NCBI GenBank assembly: GCA_003194525.1
Contig: NBIV01000149.1
Coordinates: 124,001-188,000, forward strand
From: Gracilariopsis chorda
Lineage: Eukaryota; Rhodophyta; Florideophyceae; Gracilariales; Gracilariaceae
Direction: 5' to 3'
Length of the DNA stretch: 64,000 nt
This document shows positions 33,234-46,065 of this stretch, piece by piece (position 1 is the stretch's first letter; each line of letters opens with the position of its first letter). The translations under genes and the position numbers were made by a program. The notes under the pieces were generated by a model. That model saw nothing but the letters and a program-made list of their open reading frames with translations. It was not told the DNA's origin and made no database searches.

Positions 33234-34416
33234 ATGGCTGCGTTGATCCCAACCAGTTTTCATAACCGTATGCTTATGCAAACTGCCATTGTTTTTGTTC
33301 TCTTTTCGGGCTTTCTACATATTTCACGAAATTCAATTAACGCCACGAAAGAAGTGCGAAGACGCCATCCAACCACTATTAGACGACTCGTAACCTATGA
33401 AGTTATCTCTACCAACTTCAACTCTCGAGAACAAAAACAAAGTTTCCGAGTAACAAAAAATGAATTCGAAACCCTTTTGACAGGTTTTTGCATGACTTGA
33501 CGAGAAATGTAGGTATAGTTGAGAGATCCAGACGGAACAAGATCACATCACGAACGCGGCTTGCGACTACCTTGCGAGTTATAGCGGGGTCAAGTTATGG
33601 AGAAATTATGCTATTATTTCATGTTGATTGCTCTACGGCCTATCAGGTATTTTATGCGACACCAAAAGCGCTTCTGAAATATTTTATCTTACTCTGACTG
33701 CCACAAACGGCCGAAGATATTGAAGAGCTCTCCTTGCGCTTTAAACACTCCCATATGGGACTGAGTTCGTTGACTGGCTGTGTCGGAGCGATTGATGGCA
33801 TTGCCATAAGAATTAAAAAGCCATCGTGCTCTAACGCTGCAGCATTCTACTTTCATAAGGGTTATTATTCTCTACCGGTTCAGGCTCTGGTTGAATCGCA
33901 ATACCTCTTTTTAGGGGTTTTTATACGTTGCATGGGATCTACTCATGACCAACTTGCTCATTCTGTTTCCCAACTAGGGGAGTATCTTGCGACAAAGAAA
34001 CTCCGAATGGAATATTGGATAGCCGGGGACTAGGCGTATCTTTGTACTCATATTCTCATTTGCCCTATTTCTTTGTCTCAGATAACAAGCTGCTGGGAGG
34101 ATGGCTTTAATTTCTACCTCTCATCTCTACGAATCCATGTGGAGCAAGCATTTGGGATGTTGGTTGCACGGTGGCGTGTGCTAAGGGATCTACAGTTTTC
34201 CGGTGAATTTAGCTCAGGAATAGTTGCCTTATGCATGAAGCTGCACAACGTCTAGGTAGAAAAGCATCAACAAATGAAGGAAATCACTGCTGACGATGGT
34301 TGTCAGAGAAATCAGGACGTACTCGCTTGGTACGACTGCTGCAAGGAGAGGATGTCTAGCTGGGTGAATGAAGAAGAATTAGAGCTCGAGGGAGAGGAGG
34401 TTGTACTGAGGAAGAG
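33234..34416 (+). mobile_element. PIF/Harbinger transposase remnant 2
   Basis: The transposase is readable from an N-terminal part (33234-33500) through ATTLRVIAGSSYGEIM and the catalytic regions GAIDGIAIRIKKP (Asp), WIAGD then AYLC (Asp) and SSLRIHVEQAFGML (Glu). At least three in-frame stops (for example after WIAGD and after MKLHNV) and a frame overlap near 33490 show decay. It shares about half its residues with remnant 1, including the WY.CCKE tail. The 5' end of chromovirus E2 lies immediately downstream, so E2 seems to have inserted in or beside its 3' end. Confidence 0.85.
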
Positions 34417-35346
34417 TGTAGTGCAACGGAACAGGGAGGGATTTTTGGTACTTGAACGCTTTCCCGATATTATCGGTTGTGTAGTGTGTATATGAACAAC
34501 GCCCCACTATGGTGGATATGGACACGTGGGACACGGTTTTGGGTCAATTGGCGGTTGGCCACAGTAGTGGATGTTGCCACGAAATGTGGAGTATTTTTAG
34601 TTAATAATATTTATTATTTTCAAACCCATTTCTGGGAAGCTAGTACTTAGTGCGACGGCGCACTGCCGTCGCACCAGTAAACCTTCCCCAACAAGGGACC
34701 CCAACCTGGGGAATTGGCTCTAGTTGTTGCCGCTTGCGCGCGTACTCTACTCCTCCTTGGAGTAAAACGCCGTAAACCACGGGACATCTAACCCCCTTGC
34801 ACATCTAAAGGGACCCATCACTGGGAGTATAATTGTTCCAATTGCATTGGTGTTTCGCCCTGTATAGGGATATTGTTACCGGCATCGCCGTTCGTCCCCG
34901 TCGCTCTCGCGACTCACTTTGCCCTCTCTTCCTCCTCTTCGCCCTTCCTTTTTCCCCTTTTTAGGGTAGCACCTCCCGCTATCCGCGGCCCTCGTGTGCG
35001 AATCCGCTCACACACCCCCACTTACGTGGAAACATACCTCTACTGAGGATCACACCCCGCTCACGCGGATACCGATTCTTCGCCTTCACCTCCCTGCGCG
35101 AGTCGCGACAGGTGTCCCTGGTCTTACAAACCAGCTTCGCCGTGACACCTCTGGGAGGGCTCTACCCAGCTGGGCTCACCTCGTGAGAGGAAGATCCCGA
35201 ACGTCTTTCGGTTTTTTTCCTCTTTGGGGCATTGCACCACAAAGTGGTCTCCCGACCTAGAATCGGTTTTTGTTTTCCCTCTTACGAGGTTTGTTTTTAT
35301 TTACCGGAAGTTCCGTGATCGTTTCCCGTCGTAACGGTATTTTCTC
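34417..35346 (+). repeat. E2 5' LTR and leader
   Basis: This non-coding stretch is similar to E1 9758-8828. It contains the conserved 10-bp hairpin at 34650-34674 and shorter palindromes such as CCTCTACTGAGG (35037-35048) and CCGCTCACGCGG (35057-35068). The LTR border could not be placed. Confidence 0.6.
34650..34674. repeat. Perfect 10-bp hairpin in E2 leader
   Basis: The arms GTGCGACGGC and GCCGTCGCAC enclose the loop GCACT. It is identical in stem to the E1 hairpin. Confidence 0.88.
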
Positions 35347-37521
35347 ATGTCGAGAAATCCCTCCGATGCGGAGCCAGTGGTTACGCGTAGTCGCTCCCGC
35401 GACAACGCGGACACTTCCGAAGTTCGGTTTGTACCCCGTATCCCTATACGGACAAGTTCCAGCCGTGCTGGCGCCGCTTCAGCGCGGAATGATACCCCCG
35501 ACCGGGAACCCCGGAACCTCCTTTTGCCCTCGTTATCACCGCCGCAGGGGAGTGCAGCATCGACTCCGGCTGTTGCCGCAGTGCCCCAGGCACCCAGGCC
35601 TGCTCCCGCTCTCGCGGCTTCAAGCCCCCGTGAAACGGGCGATAACAACCCCCAGGGGACTTCCCTGGAATCCCAGGTCCGCGCTCTGTGAACCGCCCAT
35701 GACACCCTTGTAGGGGAACTAAAATCCCTCCAAGAGGTGGTCTCGGCAACCCCCGTAAATGAGGTCGCCAAGGAACTCCGTATTTTACGGTCTGACGTCA
35801 ACTCTGTGTTGGAGAGTTTGGGACAACCCGCCACCTTCATCGAAGGAGTTGAAGCCCGATTTGATCGGATTGGTGCCCGCCTGGAGACGCTGGAGCAGTT
35901 CGTCCTCATGGACAAATTATCCCCGGATGATCCGGTAAACGAGGCATCGCACAACGACCAGCTTGCTGGGAAGAAGAAACGCCGTCATCGACCGAAACAC
36001 CACCGAAAATATTCGGACTCCGATTCTTCGACATCGTCGGACTCATCCCGAAACCATTCGGTTAGCTCGAGCTCCTCGGACTCCGACTCGGAGGACGAGA
36101 AGCGAGGCTACTCCTCCCGCTCGAAGCGGTCATCGGCCACTGAAGGTGTGTTCCGGACCCACCAGAAGGGGAGAAGACACCCTGGTCTCCGGGAATTGAA
36201 ACCGACAAACCCAGATTACCGGAAGCTTTTATCATACCGGTACTACCGGCTCGAAGACTCGTCACTTGGACGTACGCCCCGTGGTACGGGAAAGGTGCGA
36301 GAATGCGTTAAGCGAATGCAGCTCTCGCTCTGCAACCAGTATTTTACTGGAGAGGACCCAGTTCTAGTACTGGATTTCCTATCCCGCTTTGTAGCGGAGG
36401 CCGATATCCTCGGTATGAATGAAGGACAAGCCTATTTGGCCTTACCGTATTTCTTACGGGGAGTGGCGGAGGACCAATACACCTCTGTCAGAGGATCTTC
36501 TCGCGCCTCCGAGGGAGGAGTTACTTGCTGGCCGGAGGCTGTGCAGTATCTACTGCGCTCCTACGCCACAAACATCGCTATTCAGCAGGCTATCCTCGCT
36601 TTGCAAGATACACGCTGGCGTGCTGGAGAGACCGAGACCGATTACTCGGTGCGCCTTAACAAGGCTTTCCACAGATGTGGTAACGTATACCCCGTGGGGG
36701 AGCGCAGTACCATGTTCATCGATGGTCTTGACCCGGCAATCCGGAGTTTAGTTACCCGTTATCGGGAGGACAAGCGGAGGATCACCTATCTCGAGCTGGT
36801 CCAACACGCCCGTGCGGAAGGGGATGCACTTCGTGCAAGAACTCCGAACCATCGGTCTAAATCCGCCAAGGCGTTGTTGCTGGAAAGCGAAGCTTCCTCA
36901 CTCCCGCTCACCGCGGATGGGAACCCTGGACAGGGATTTGATACCGTGCATTTGGGGCAGGAGGATGGTGTGTCGATACCCACCAGTGATTTACCGTCAA
37001 CGACGGAGATGACCCGTGATACGGGAACGGAAGACCGCGTTTTGTACGGTGGTAACAGTCGGGTTCAACCCCAACGACTCCCGTTTTCAAACGGTCAATC
37101 CCGTTATCAACGGCCTGGATGGACTGACACCCGCCCTGCGGTTCGCTTCTCCGATACTCGGAATAATAATCCGCGTGTCGCGGTATTGGCTCTGATTTGC
37201 CCCCTGTGCTATGCCCATGGCCATACCTCACCTCAGTGTATTTGTTCACTGAAGGATATGGCCAAGGTGGTGGCAAATTATGAGGCCCTCACTCCAGAGG
37301 AGACACGTTCCGTCCAGACGGCTTCCTACCTCCGTGCTAAAACCGACTTTTCCCATGCCCTAACACAGACCCCGCGTGCGCGGCAAGCTTCATACACCCC
37401 GATTCGGGAGATCACGCAACCATCCGTTGCAACCCCCACTTATGCGGATAGAAACCCCCGTCAACGGGATGAAGCACTCGTTGTCGAGGAAACCAACCCA
37501 CCGCCGAAAGCGGGAAACTAA
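35347..37521 (+). pseudogene. E2 gag
   Basis: E2 gag matches E1 gag over its length: Ser/Asp-rich tract, capsid domain (MQLSLCNQYFTGEDP) and CCHC knuckle CPLCYAHGHTSPQC. It is broken about once. Confidence 0.88.
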
Positions 37522-40230
37522 CTGAGGGAGTCTCCCCTTTGGGAGAGGCGTCCTCAAGAACGAGGCTGTTGGCGCCCGAGGCGTCCTCGCCTCGCTCCCC
37601 GGTGAAAGTCCTCTCGAGGAAAGACACCGCTGACACGGACCCTGCGCACCTCGGTGTGTTGCGTCGCCCGTGGATACGGAGTAAAAATCCCCGGATTCCC
37701 GGTAGAGTCTTGGTCTTGGCCAAACGCAATTATAAGGTCTATGCCGACCTTGGCCTTGATCCCCAGTTTATGGTGAGGTTTCTCACCGTCCTGGATACAG
37801 GTGCAGGCCCCAGCTTTGTTGTGGAATCATTGTTACCCCCGCTTGTGCGGTCGCGTATCCGCTCTGACGCGGTCCCCGACATTTCGGATGCGAACAACAA
37901 TCCGTTACTAACGGTGGGCACAGTGGACCTCGTCGTGAGACTTGGTACCTCCGTGGTGAAGTTGGACTTCATCGTTTGCCATTCATTGGCAGCACCAGTG
38001 ATACTGGGATGTGATTACTGCGACAGATTTGTCGACGCAATCAGGCCCCGCCTCAGGCGTGTAGAACTTGACGACGGATCGTCGGTTCCGATTGTTCGCC
38101 GCCCGCTAAAGCGGTCCTCTCGGAAACAAGTTCCGCTCCCTGCTGCGCAGGAACCACCGCCCGCGTCCGGCGAGTCCTCCAAGCTCCACGTCGCTGCCTC
38201 GGTTTCTATACCGGCTGAGTCCCAAGTCTGGGTGCAGGTAAATTCCCGTCAACACGGTCTTCGGGTTGTACAACCCCTCGCCTCGTTGTTCGAGAACTCC
38301 CAGCTAGCGCTGGCTAATGGAATTGTCTCCATTTCCCCGGATGTTCCTTTCCGGATATTGGTTGCCAACCTTGGCAAACACCCCCAGTATCTGGTAAAAC
38401 ACCAATTATTTGGGAGTGTAACCCCCCATCCTATGGGAGTGCTGCCAACGAAGATGACAGCCGCCGATGTACTCGGAGTTACCACCTCTTCTGAGGAGTT
38501 CGCCCCGTCGTCCGAAGACGTCAAGTCTAAGGAGGGGGAGGAAACCGCTACTTCAGCGTCGAACATACCGAGTAACTCGGAATTGCGAACCACACCTGTT
38601 CCACAGGACAATGCTCCATCGAGCAACGACCGGATTGATACGGAAAAAGCACTTGAAGCGCTGGACTTCAGCCACGTGCCAGAGTCGCACCGCGACAAAC
38701 TCCGTACCATGTTACGGGAATTCACCACAATGTGGGATGGCTCGCTTGGCGAGATTAATGCAACGGAACACTGGATCGATTTAATCCCCGGTGCGCGACT
38801 GGTTGCACAACCCCCTTACAGAGCAGTTCCGAAAGCTCGGGAAGAGGAGCAGTACCAAGTGGATAAGATGCTCCGCGCAGGTGTGATTGAGCCCGCTCAA
38901 TCACCCTGGGCATCCCCAGTTGTACTAGCTTTAAAGGCTGACGGAACCTGGAGGTTCTGTGTCGACTACCGCCGGCTCAATGCCGTGACTGTTAGCGACA
39001 CGTACCCTATCCCTCGTATGGACGAGTGTATTGACTCCCTTGGAGACGCCACCGTGTTCACGGCCCTTGATGCCAATTGGGGATATTGGCAAGTACCTGT
39101 CAGACAGGAGGATCGCGACAAAACCGCATTCACCTGCCACGCAGGAACGTACCGCTTCAAGCGGATGCCATTTGGGTTAACCAACGCCCCCGCCACCTTT
39201 CAGCGTGCAGTAGATATTCTACTCAACCACTTTAAGTGGCGGAGCTGTCTGGTCTACCTTGATGATATTATCATCTTCTCCAACTCGTTGGACGACCATC
39301 TCACTCACGTCCGAGACGTGCTGACCGTACTCCGCGATGCGGGAATTACCCTCAAGTTGAGGAAATGCGAGTTTTTCACAGATAATGTGAAGTATCAGGG
39401 TCACATTATCCGTCCTGGACGGTTAGCGATCGAGAAAGCTCGAGTCAAATCCCTCGTTGAGGCGAAAGAACCCCGTACTCAAACGGAACTGCGCTCCTTT
39501 TTGGGGCTGGTCAACGTCTATCGACGGTTTATCCCGAACTTTTCGGATACTGCGGCGCCCCTAAACGCGTTGTTGCGAAAGGGGAACCCCCCAAAACTGG
39601 GAACATTTACGCCCGAGCAATCGGAAGCTTTTAACTCCTTGAAGGAGGCTGTCACATCAGCACCAATCCTACATCTCCCAAAAGTTGGGTTGCCATACTC
39701 CGTAGATACGGACTCGAGCGACTACCAAGTCGGGTGTGCACTTTTTCAAACCACCCCCGAGGGGAAAGACATCCAGTTGGTTATTGGTCGCGCTCGCTCA
39801 ATGTTCATGAGCGGAACTACTCCGTATCGGAGAAAGAGTGCCTCGCCGTCGTATGGGCGATGACCACTCTGCGCTCCTACCTTATGGGAATTCACTTCAC
39901 CGTGTACACGGATCATTCCTCATTGAGGTGGTTGATGAATATCTCCGACCCGTCGGGACGCCTCATGCGCTGGAGACTCCGCCTCGCGGAATATGAACTT
40001 CAAGTCATTTATAAAAAGGGTGCGCAGAACACCCAGGCCGACGCTTTGTCGCGGTTACCAACAAGTGGGGAAGCACTCCCAACGGAGGATGATGAAGTCC
40101 CATGTTTCATAGCTATAGACCCGGATGATCCGGAATATGCCGTCGAGGCTGGGCCAAAAACCTGGGACGAGGATGCTGATTTTGACGGACTACTCGCATC
40201 GCGAGATGAATCTGAGAACCCGTTACCGCG
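37522..40230 (+). pseudogene. E2 protease-reverse transcriptase-RNase H
   Basis: The protease (LDTGAG), reverse transcriptase (FCVDYRRLN, YLDDIIIF) and RNase H (VDTDSSDYQVGCALFQ, YTDHSSLRWLM) are all readable and close to E1. The region is broken about once. Confidence 0.9.
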
Positions 40231-41953
40231 AAACTTTGTACCGGTATCACCGGAAGAAATGATCCGAGAACTATTCGGCGACCCATTCTGTACGAGAATT
40301 CGTGCCCGTATCAACGGTGGTGAAGATCTCCCTTTCGGGGTAAACGACAAAGGCTACCTCGTAAGAAAGGTCGAAGCCCGCCCACAGATTGTGGTACCAC
40401 ATTCCCTGCAATCGCGGGTGTTACATCTATCACACTACGCCCCCATTGGAGGTCACCCAGGTGGGAGGAAACTCTACCTAACCCTGCGAAGGGATTTCTA
40501 TTGGCCCGCAATGGCGGTGGACTGCTACGCAACTGTGCGGTTTTGTAGCGAATGCGCGAAGAATCGCGTCAAACTCCGCAAAAATGCGAAGAAGATGAAA
40601 CTATTCCCCGCAAGGGCGCCACTCGAGTTTATCGCAATTGATCTTCTCGGACCACTACTCACCACAAAACGTGGAAACGAGTTTCTACTTGTCATCACCG
40701 ACCGCTTTTCTAAGCTGGTACGGACTGTCCCTCTTCGGAGGATAACCGCTCTCACGGTGGCTCAGGCTCTGGTGACGCACTGGATTTTTGTCTACGGTCC
40801 CCCTGTGAAGGTGCTCTCCGACAACGGGAAGCAGTTCGTGAGCAAGTTCTTCCAGGATGTTTGTCGCATCCTGGATGTCAAGAACTTGTTCACGACTACC
40901 TACCACCCCCAGTGTAATGGGAAAGTTGAACGGTTTAACCGGACGTTACTCGCGTCGTTACGTTCCTACGTCGCCGACCACCCAACGAATTGGGATCTCT
41001 ACGCTGATGCGGTGACCTACGCGTACAATACGCAGGTACACCGGACTACCGGAGTTTCGCCATTCGAGTTGGTTCTATCTAGAACACCCCCGCCTGTGGC
41101 GCTGGAACTCCAAGCTACCTTGGACAATTTCCCATTTGTGGGTATCTACCGGCAGCAATGGAAGCAATGGCTTTCCAAGCTGGTCCCCGCTGCGCGGAAG
41201 TCTATGGCACGGGCCCAAGCCGCTTACAAGCGGGATTTTGATGCTCGCTTGCGAGGAAAACCGTCCCCGATTCGGGCGAATAACTACATCTTCATCAGGA
41301 AGGAGTACTACAACCCGGAACGGGAGAAGCGTCACAAACTCTCGCCTGTGGCGGATGGACCCTTCAAGGTCATCTCTGTTAACACCAACACTGTCGTGGT
41401 AGAGATGAGCGACACGCACGAATGGATTTCCCGTGATCGTGTTGTCCTTGCCCCTCCTCCCTCGTCAGAGGTAGTCCTGGATCCAGGCAACCCCGTTTCT
41501 ACGGACTCTGCAACACCGGAATCATCTGGGAGTACTAGGCCTACGGTACTACCACACCCCAGCCGGGGACTCTCAGACCTACCGACTCTGTCGGACTCAC
41601 CGGCTCAGCCGGGTAATTCGGGCCTCTCAGCGCCCGCCCCTACCACTTCTGCCCCACTGGCGCGCATTCATACCCGCCAGGCGGGGAACGGTATCCCTTA
41701 TCCCGCCGCTCCGTCTAAGGAGGGGGAGGAGAACACTCGTTTTCGAGGAACGATATCGCCGTCGCAACGGGAAACACACCGTAACATACGGAACACTGAA
41801 CTTGGAGCACGGAGTATGTCACGCGACACTAATCCCCCGTTCCCGGGCAGTGCTGTGCAACAAAAACCAGACGCGCAGGCCTCGCAAAAGCGGCCAATAC
41901 ACCGTTGGTCACGGGAAAACGAGACGCCTCCCTCCAATACCGCAGCAGCGTAA
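40231..41953 (+). pseudogene. E2 integrase and linker
   Basis: The zinc-binding region (FCSECAKNR), catalytic core (FIAIDLLGPL, VLSDNGKQF and KVERFNRTL) and the C-terminal strand domain before a Pro/Ser-rich linker are present. This stretch is open. Confidence 0.9.
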
Positions 41954-43245
41954 ATGCAATCGCCCGATCCATCCCCGGAGGCATCGCCACAAACGCGGAA
42001 CATATACCGTGCTACACGGGAAGTTGAAGCGCAACTACCGCACACCTCAGTCAGGGAAGGATCCCCGATAAGGGAGTATGGTGATGATTGCCCCCAATCC
42101 CCTGAGCAGGGCGATGCCTCGAAGCCGCCGTTGGCGGAAGTCTCCGCGGAAGCGGTTCAATCAGGTCGATCAGACCCGCGCCTTGCGGAGAAGAGGCGCC
42201 CAGATACACCAGCGCCACTGGGAAATCCCCACACACCTCCTGGGGAAAAAGGCAGCCAAGCCGCAGCCGAAGGTTCAGGCCCTGGCCCGCAAGCGCCGGA
42301 AACGGCTCCCGTCGTCGACGGAATTGAAGCCCCCGTTCCGGGGAATAATTTGCGCCACCTCCCGCAACGCTGCGGGGAAGAACCGAGGAACTCGGAAAAA
42401 GCGCACGCCATCGCACGCTCGAAACCGGTCATACCGGACGCTGCTCCTCCGCGTGGAGACGGTGCACCGCACTTAGCGGCCAAGCCCCTGAAAAGGGTGT
42501 CATCGGCACCTGCCTGGCACCCCCCAAAGGGGAATTTTGACCAAAATACCGGTGTAACGGAGTTAGCCCCAGGCAACCCGTCAGTAGCCGGGGACACCAC
42601 GGCATCGCCAGAACGTATGGTGCAGAGCGCTCGTGCGCCTGGCAGGGAGGCGGTTTGCCACCCAATCACCGTGTCGCACGGGACCTCCCAGGGGATTGTG
42701 GAAATGCCGATCCCGCAGGAGCGGTCAGCTTCCCGCAAACTCGCGGTTCGTGAGCTCAACCGCGAAGGCGGAACCCAATTCCCCCGCCGACTGGCGGTTC
42801 GCCCGCAATACCGCGAAAGCGGAAATGAACCTGCCCCAATGTGGAATGACTTGCTGGTGAAAACCGTGGCACCACACACCCTCTTGAGGGATATCTTCCC
42901 GCATAAGCAGCGGCCGCTATCACAGCGCACGGCAACGCCAGAGTTATCGCCGAACACCCTGCTAAGGAACATTATACCGTACAGCGGGCAGCCCCCGCAA
43001 GGAAGTACAACCACCACCCGGCACGGCCGGTAGGTCTACGAACGAGAGTTCGTAGTAGACCGACTTGTCGGACACACCTGGGACCAGGATTGTATTCTAC
43101 AATACCGCCTCCGCTGGTACGGGTATGACCCCAGTGGGGATACGGGGGAGCCAATTGAACACCTCCCACGGTCGCAGGTCCTGCGATACCACCGTCAAAC
43201 GGGAACTGCAGCCCCAGCCACGCTGGTTAATGCCCAAGTTGGGTA
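41954..43245 (+). pseudogene. E2 polyprotein tail and chromodomain
   Basis: A long Pro/Arg-rich tail ends in a chromodomain (REFVVDRLVGHT, then YRLRWYGYDPSGDT). An 8-bp-arm hairpin, CTACGAAC GAGA GTTCGTAG, lies inside the chromodomain coding start at 43033-43052 and is largely conserved in E1. The region is broken about once. Confidence 0.82.
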
Positions 43246-43444
43246 ACGTTGCCGCACGAACGGAGGGCAATAGGAAAGGATAACAAGGCAAGGTCCATCG
43301 AAGACGGGGAACTCAGACGAGAATCACCGTTCAAAACGGGAAAGTTTATTCAAGGGAGCAGCTAGCTCCCCACAACATTATACTACAATAGCCGGCTATG
43401 CCAGGAAAGAAGAACCGGAGACGGCGTACGCGCTTATAGACCCT

Positions 43445-45366
43445 GTGGACAATCCTCGAAGGATAACCAGAGATTTGCCACTGGTAGCTCGCCTCCGCGA
43501 GAGGATGGATCAGCTCAATCTTCGGCAAGGCCCAAGGAATGATGCAGAACAGCCTCAGCAATTAGCCGCTACCGTAACCATCCCCCGTATGTTGGACGAT
43601 TTCGCCGCTCTCCTATGGCCGCAACTCCGCTCATGGTGCGAAAATCAAGTGGAGCAGTTCCTTAGGGACCAACTGGATATAGTATTAAGGGAGCGCCTCC
43701 CCTCTTTTGCGCACCAAGTGGATTCTCAGGTGGTGCAATCAGATGTCCTCGTGGAGTCCATTGCCACGACCATCCAAGGGGAAATCACCCGCCAGGCGGG
43801 CACATTTCACAGCCCTCGGACTGTTTCTCAAAGATTACCATTGGACGTTTATCTGTCAACACACACTGGACCTCAGGGAGCAGGTATAGAGGTAGCCCCT
43901 CGCCTGAGTATAGCACAGTAAGGCCCATTGGGTTATATACCGCCTGGAGAAGAGAGACTCCAGAGGCAAAGAGGCCGTGCGGGAGATAAGACCAATGGAC
44001 AACACGGCATTCGGTATGCCGACGAGTACCTCGAGGAGGATGGAGAGCTCGCCCAAAAAGACCTTGTAGATACCGAGACCCATAGGAAGAAGAGATGCAG
44101 CCGAAGGCGTAAGTCGAGGACGAACCGTTTGAAAGAGCACCACTCGGACTCGAGAGATGACCATTCGGACTCGTCGGAATCTTCCGATACCGATACAGAT
44201 GAGGCGAATTTTCGGCGCCTCAAACCATTGGTCAAGACTAATGAGCTTTTCTAGAAGGTCTTAGACGTGAAAACGTACCCTTTGATGGATCGGTCCACGC
44301 GGTACACCTCTTCGGTCGCCAAAAAGATTGCCAGATGGGCGGAGAGAATGCAACTGACCGTCCCGGACAATTTTTTTGGGAAGGATCCCATTACACTCCT
44401 TAAGTTCTTGAGCTCGTTCCAAGTGGTCTGTGACCAGAATGAAGTCCATGAAGGAGCGGCGCTTTATTGCTTCCAGTTTTACCTAAGTGGACAAGCGAAG
44501 GACCAAGTGGATGCCAAGATCTCCGGTTCGGCCAACCCATTGATGCCTGAGATCTGGAGCTCCTAAGGACCTATCCAGAGGTTGTTAATTACGTTTGGGA
44601 AACGTATGTGACTGATGATCACATAATAGATGCCTATCAGGAGGTAATTGGATACCACCAGAGTTCCAGCGTGTCCGAAACGGACTACACCGACAAACTT
44701 TGGACTAGAGCCCGCAGGTGCGGGAATGTGTTCTCCGAGAGTCGGCTGAAGCGACATTTTATCGCGAGATTGCTCCCTGCGATACGGACTCATGTCCGAA
44801 ACCACCACACTGCCCATACAGACTTTACGCTGCGTCACCTGGTGACGTATGCCGAAGGATACGGTAAGAACTATAGGACTTCCCTTCGAACTGGTGACGC
44901 GGATACTCGGGGTCGCGCAAGAGCCCTGACCAGAGGAGTGAAGGCCCACATGTTAGAGTCCCCGTCGGAGTCGGACTCGGCCTTTGGAGATTCAGACACT
45001 GCAGATGCTCTTGCGGTGAGCTTCTTCTCAGCTCCGTCAGGAGCACCATCGGCCTTTTCGTCAGGAACGACCACCCCATCGGTCCCGGCAACACCCCGTG
45101 ATTCTCCGATTGCCCCCAGGAAGGACTCCATTACGAAGTCCAATCAGGCCTGTTATATTGGTCTTTCCACGGCCCGGCCGTGTGACTGCATGAAGTATAT
45201 GCCTGAGGACATCCGCAAGGGAATTATGGCGCGAAGGGAGGAGAACTATCAAGTGCCCCGAGCGGAGGGTTACTTCCGTAGGACCTTCCCTCCGAGGACC
45301 ACTAAAACGCCAGGGAGCTCAAAGTATAGCAGTGACTCCCCTGACCCCACCGGTGAAGCAACCTGA
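43445..45366 (+). pseudogene. E3 gag remnant
   Basis: It has an N-terminal region with WPQLRSWCENQVEQFL, a Ser/Asp-rich tract (HSDSRDDHSDSSESSDTDTD) in the same relative place as in E1/E2 gag, and a capsid-like region (FFGKDPITLLKFLSSFQ). It is broken several times. Confidence 0.75.
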
Positions 45367-46065
45367 GGTCAACATGGCTGAAGACCCAAGGGATAGCGTC
45401 GAGTACCTGGACGGACAGGGCGATCTTGCGGTGCTCATGCCGCAGGAACACCACCAGAGGGACGCATAGAGGCGTGTCTTCCCTCTTATAACTGCTGCCT
45501 CAAACCATCGGACTCGCAGACCACAGGAGCTGAGAAGAGAAAGAAATCAGAGGACGAAATAACAGGGGTCTCGAGTCGGGTGTATGCTGTGGACCAATGG
45601 GAAGACCTGGAGGATGCTGTTTGTGTCCTGAGGAAGGATAACTACAAGGTACAGGGAACCTTGGGACTACAGGCCAATACCACAGGGACGTTTACGGCCG
45701 TATGAGATACTGGAGCAGGCCCCAGTCTGGTACATCCGAAGGTCTTACCATTGGGCTGGGAAATGATGATACAGAAAAAGAAGTCACCGAAGGTAACGGA
45801 CGCATCACGTTGGCCGATGGAAATTCGCGGAATACTTCCGCTTTAGGTCCAATTGGGTCATCTAAAGGTTAGGACTTTGTTTCTTGTATATCTGAACCTG
45901 GGGGCAGAAGGGATCCTAGGGACGGGCTTTATTGATAGATATGTAAAGGCAATCTTTCCTGGCCAAAAGAGAGACGCTTTCCATCCAGGACCACAATTGG
46001 CGAGTGTCGGCTCGCGCCCTTGACCCGAGGCTGCCCCAGCTAAGGTCAAGGTTCCCACGAGGACT

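Larger units (their letters stand above)
34417..43417 (+). mobile_element. Ty3/Gypsy chromovirus E2, sister copy of E1, 3'-truncated
   Basis: E2 has the same leader, gag, pol and chromodomain as E1. The 5' end is set at a TG dinucleotide where E1/E2 similarity begins. Similarity to E1 continues past the chromodomain and stops near 43417, so the antisense ORF and the 3' LTR are missing and element E3 begins at once. The copy has a few breaks, and is roughly as old as E1. It shows the same saturation with micro-palindromes. Confidence 0.93.

Noticed and set aside
35301-35954. Minus-strand frame antisense to E2 gag (and its mirror 8259-8999 in E1)
   Set aside because: Shadow of gag; present only because the sense frame lacks certain codons. 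It is not the antisense ORF discussed, which lies after pol.
34417-43417. CRISPR-like array explanation for the short palindromes
   Set aside because: The palindromes differ in sequence and spacing, have no common repeat unit and lie in a eukaryotic retroelement.
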